The position numbers and the translations under genes were made by a program. Below are positions 8,001 through 8,708 of a DNA stretch of 8,708 nt, one piece after another. Origin of the DNA: an uncultured Lewinella sp. Lineage in GTDB: Bacteria; Bacteroidota; Bacteroidia; Chitinophagales; Saprospiraceae. The notes beneath the pieces are model-generated. The model did no database searches. It was not told where the DNA came from and saw only the letters and a list, made by a program, of their open reading frames with translations. Where the stretch lies: contig CALIGP010000061.1 of assembly GCA_938021455.1 (NCBI GenBank), positions 1 to 8,708 on the forward strand, read 5' to 3'. Positions within the stretch are counted from its first letter, which is position 1. Each line of letters starts with the position of its first letter.

Positions 8001-8579
8001 GATGATGACAGTTTCCAGGCAAGTGTAAACCAAGGATTCAGCACCAACAATATAGGCCCTACACCGTACGACTTTGTTTTCGATCCGAACGGAACGTTTA
8101 CAGACTGTGATTCCTTTAGGTGGAGAGTACGTCGGGTAACTCCAAGTACAGGATGGCAAACGATCGGTAACTTAGAAGAGCAGCCCTATACCTTCGGCGG
8201 CAACTTCGATTATCGAGTGCAAATGATCGTTACCAGAATAGACGATAATGGTGAAGTGTGTAGTTCTTTCCGTTACAATCAGGTCGACTTAAGAGAGACG
8301 GTCGCTGCTCCTCCTTCGACGGAAGTCTTCTCCTACCCTAATCCTAGCGATGACGAACTCTTCCTTGAGATTAGCGGACAGGAAGAAGGAGTCCCTTCTA
8401 CCAGCCTGCAAATTTTCACTATTGATGGTAGACCAGTCCGGACCTTCCGGATGAAGGCCCTACAAACGGGAAGCCTCGAAGCCATCAGACTCAATGTAAG
8501 CGACCTGAAGCCAGGTGCCTACTTGATCAGAGGTGAGAATTCAGGAACGACCTGGACTCATCGCTTTATCAAACGATGA
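2007..8579 (+). CDS. Giant secreted PKD/Ig-like modular surface protein with T9SS type A sorting domain
   Basis: The product is 2190 residues. A Sec signal peptide (residues 1-24, cut after LQA) precedes a unique N-terminal cysteine-containing region (about 25-150). A chain of roughly 80-90-residue beta-sandwich modules follows: an Ig-like module (about 151-229), a PKD domain with WNFGDG at 262-267, then PKD-like modules beginning near 325, 409, 501, 590 and 678. Ig-like modules begin near 764 and 845. A unique cysteine-bearing region (922-1045) leads to two classical PKD domains (about 1046-1125 and 1129-1212, each with WDFGDG), four Ig-like modules (1212-1512), an A-B-A-B block of cysteine-rich modules (1519-1990), a linker domain, and a sorting domain (2108-2190) starting with SYPNP. 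I recognise no catalytic domain. Adhesion or surface structure after T9SS export is inferred. The first of two adjacent ATG codons is used; no Shine-Dalgarno sequence is seen. It has its own terminator and no co-transcribed neighbour in the window. Confidence 0.93.
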   Translation: MMKHTYRLLLVVFLLCGSLFGLQAQQFEFAVDTICADLGSDFVIDLIKDDIPPGIAYITDRIETPCYRITEQGVFILNPSGTEERCCGPQEPFEVVVYFLNEDGSRGDPLGFQLVDLTIKCPKPDCGLVDLEELSGEDPSNGEPGQNPPTCISACEFSTATYLFDQSVGLNYVWSVSPAAAGTVNYNPGLPGQLQVEWEDISPASLSVDILDGLGNVIQTRTWCVELTPSPIADFTAVTDACLGQDVSFTNTSTGAPATFDWNFGDGNTVQNVTNPTHSYDNPGTYTVTLYATSEGTNPDGSQACCCTDSISYDITIDPLPGPGIFWVSTLCEGDASKYWTDATNCGSLTWGISPNGTITSGQGTDTIMVQWGAGPAGTLSLAVTGCDIPYCPYPTEVTVPIISSVGTISGPTEVCKGASASYELPKWMTVEYEWALPDGGSFNGSPNGHIVNVTWPTVPGTYRLVGEYGSSFLAGLPNHDGNDCYGSAELIVTVLGDFDVTGPTQICVNNTVTYSAFGDFAGATFNWSIDGYPAFDQAGTPNYIVDWSLLPGPGAYIITAEADAPGPADYCVGKQSIVVIVSEAVAPTITGPTDYCINEPVVFTVTNPTPGYSYFWTVSPGSITMGGSGGPTMTAEFTSTAGGTVTVYGQMNVAPFCQSEVASVTLNSKEFSPNPQINNIPSCTNSLATYGITEPQDAATTYEWSISPATLGSVVSDGDTASPTIQWNNDAGSATITLVMTLCGQTRTLTQSITLTAPTVPVITQTGTLCPGGSVTLSINSALFSSQSWNTGAATPSITVTTEGNFVVNTIDLNGCPGVATYRVIEVDGPPISISTFDRRQHCVDDTPVPPPSVLTASTDPANTIEWFCNGISQGTAATGNTTFSHTFNATISGYTYVAVATDPAGCTETSDPIFIVHERCCGDPYVSDPISQIHEFTAVQRTPDCDIYDLVAVYSGDSVVCHGWDLPYQTQILGSGGANDPDRDSLTIRLPGVGCYDVDSEIFVYSYKTETVTVIDANGNPQQVTVIDTIKCGRELRLKICNPLLADFDFSEDCDKVTFTDEGQVDFSLTTGPVTYTWDFGDGSPAGSGANPMHTYAANGSYTVTLTVSDGTCQSVSVQTVNVTNLPDSDFTFNPTMVCYGEPATFTGTGTNVISWFWDFGDGATFSGNGPQHTWLPASAPANYTVTLTTENTAGCTQTITKTITVNPSPDDDIIAASNGLIICDGDDTDLSVLPQAGATYEWSTGATTNVITVSTAGTYDVTITTSDGCERVIDAVEVQVVPLPDISWSGNPFICDNGSTTLKALAGGGHTYSWQDASTGISGSGMSFQINYDPSTPIHDIVLMVTNAYNCTSTTTIQVEQVISPMPVLTVTGGLCEGDGSLIAVTNVQPDVVYTWNTGETGPSIFTYQAGVYTVLATNTITGCTGTDAVTIYPLPDICIVPTGCYETCAPDTLHGPVGDYTYAWYKNGSLVGTDMDLIVNMSASYSVVVTNNVTGCFSVSDSLYLEVIDCDSTDCDDLNTIVKTYSQDNPTGDCCYELFYTGLPNGVYAIEITSSDADLTAVPGSENPFFGYVGMPNASTIQLASDGGLSTPLPTDMNVQSALAFCPSNATSDPQTILIQYLDADLQVICEEEVITECPAEPDCIYVTTDTLYCSPDGGLILDFTVCVPSDLNFNVGYIQLQDASAEAGVDLPIGIPLSPAMIPGECRSLSINLSELTPGEEFCYKLVGHSGDPAIDPSALCCSDQEPRCLDIPLCDPCEDLSVDIASADDEGCCFDIFLVDNATFADFDAIDVCIIDGDGTLSVFGNLGDPIVGSVNAGGTTATFVPAGGGLLPDGFFQLPRICIDDNTVRDHTIEIKWMKDGEVICRDTVMAECDPPCGYLTEETIVCEGNQYVWSGLITNTSPHTMSQAYISFDNPALAAYNTTIVFGTALNQFDSEFININIGAPATPGEEICFTVTLHELDDDNDHINCCHFEVCITMPDCQISQPCSCDDDSFQASVNQGFSTNNIGPTPYDFVFDPNGTFTDCDSFRWRVRRVTPSTGWQTIGNLEEQPYTFGGNFDYRVQMIVTRIDDNGEVCSSFRYNQVDLRETVAAPPSTEVFSYPNPSDDELFLEISGQEEGVPSTSLQIFTIDGRPVRTFRMKALQTGSLEAIRLNVSDLKPGAYLIRGENSGTTWTHRFIKR
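3231..4290 (+). repeat. Four consecutive PKD-like modules of about 90 residues (residues 409-761)
   Basis: Modules begin at residues 409 (ISGPTEVCKG), 501 (VTGPTQICVN), 590 (ITGPTDYCIN) and, more diverged, 678 (INNIPSCTNS). Each has a cysteine about seven residues in, a YxW or FxW core strand (YEWALP, FNWSID, YFWTVS, YEWSIS), and a later strand. That strand reads VTWP, VDWS, AEFT or IQWN, followed by glycine-rich turns. The spacing of 92, 89 and 88 residues shows tandem protein-level repeats. The DNA copies are diverged, so this is an old duplication rather than a recent or slipping one. Confidence 0.75.
6561..7976 (+). repeat. A-B-A-B block of two cysteine-rich module types (residues 1519-1990)
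   Basis: Module A occurs at about 1519-1648 and 1763-1884. Both begin C-(D/E)-D-L, have a CC pair 15-19 residues later followed by an alternating strand (GDCCYELF, EGCCFDIF), and end in matching segments ICEEEVITEC and ICRDTVMAEC. Module B occurs at about 1648-1763 and 1884-1990. Both begin C-x-Y, then TDTLYC or EETIVC, contain TPGEEFCYKL or TPGEEICFTV, then a CC pair and a closing C-(L/I)-x-(I/M)-P-x-C. The modules alternate, pointing to duplication of an A+B unit. I do not recognise a named family. Paired cysteines in an exported protein suggest disulfides. Confidence 0.7.
8328..8576 (+). other. T9SS type A C-terminal sorting domain
   Basis: Residues 2108-2190 show the standard pattern: FSYPNPSDDELFLEI at the start, a middle strand LQIFTIDGRPVRTF, then LNVSDLKPGAYLIRG, and a basic end HRFIKR. 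This matches the por secretion tail family that directs export through the type IX system, after which the tail is usually removed and the protein attached to surface lipopolysaccharide or released. Confidence 0.93.
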
Positions 8580-8613
8580 GGATAACCTGATTCATTAATT
8601 TCTTCGCATTCTG

Positions 8614-8647
8614 GGGAGAGCATCAAATTGATGCTCTCCCTTTTTTT
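8614..8647 (+). terminator. Rho-independent terminator of the giant gene
   Basis: GGGAGAGCATC (8614-8624) pairs perfectly with GATGCTCTCCC (8630-8640) around the loop AAATT, and seven T residues follow (8641-8647). It begins 34 bases after the TGA stop codon, so it should end the giant transcript. Confidence 0.93.
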
Positions 8648-8683
8648 ATCCCCAACAAAACGATGCTTTCAATAGTCTCCTTT

Positions 8684-8708
8684 GCACTTGCACTTCGGCT
8701 GCGCTCGG
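8684..8708. repeat. Possible edge of a dispersed intergenic repeat, cut by the window
   Basis: After the terminator there is no coding sequence. The last bases hold a tandem GCACTT GCACTT (8684-8695) followed by CGGCTGCGCTCGG. Motifs like CTTCGGCTGCGCTC recur between genes in many Bacteroidota genomes, as I recall, and often belong to palindromic repeats. Only one arm could be present here, so the call is weak. Confidence 0.3.

Overview
The window most likely comes from a member of the Bacteroidota, probably of the Saprospira/Lewinella type. The main support is a 2190-residue secreted protein with a Sec signal peptide, PKD and Ig-like modules and a C-terminal type IX secretion (T9SS) sorting domain, a combination essentially confined to Bacteroidota. 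The genes also lack obvious Shine-Dalgarno sequences, as is usual in that phylum. Assignment below phylum level is a guess.

Layout. (1) Positions 2-397 (+) hold the 3' end of a small BON-like/LysM protein resembling the E. coli Kbp (YgaU) architecture; its start lies outside the window. (2) Positions 398-611 are a short intergenic gap almost filled by a 206-bp structure (405-610). It is bounded by perfect 20-bp inverted repeats and carries a perfect 24-bp hairpin followed by a T run, so it looks like a small mobile-element relic that now also supplies a transcription terminator. (3) Positions 612-1700 (-) encode a 362-residue P-loop protein with a BioD-like ATPase domain followed by a DRTGG domain. 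This is the regulatory N-terminal two-thirds of a long-form phosphotransacetylase without the catalytic domain. (4) Positions 1701-2006 are a divergent intergenic region with a long imperfect hairpin (1764-1857) and an AT-rich hyphenated palindrome (1922-1939), the likeliest place for promoters. (5) Positions 2007-8579 (+) are one giant gene for a cell-surface or secreted modular protein, with a strong terminator at 8614-8647. (6) Positions 8648-8708 are non-coding and end in what looks like the edge of a dispersed intergenic repeat.

The three genes do not look like one operon: the first two converge and the second and third diverge. The giant protein has no catalytic domain that I recognise. 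Its likely role is adhesion, matrix or surface structure after export through the T9SS. Its C-terminal third contains an A-B-A-B arrangement of two cysteine-rich module types I cannot assign to a named family. I see no CRISPR array, tRNA, rRNA, transposase, defence system or biosynthetic cluster.
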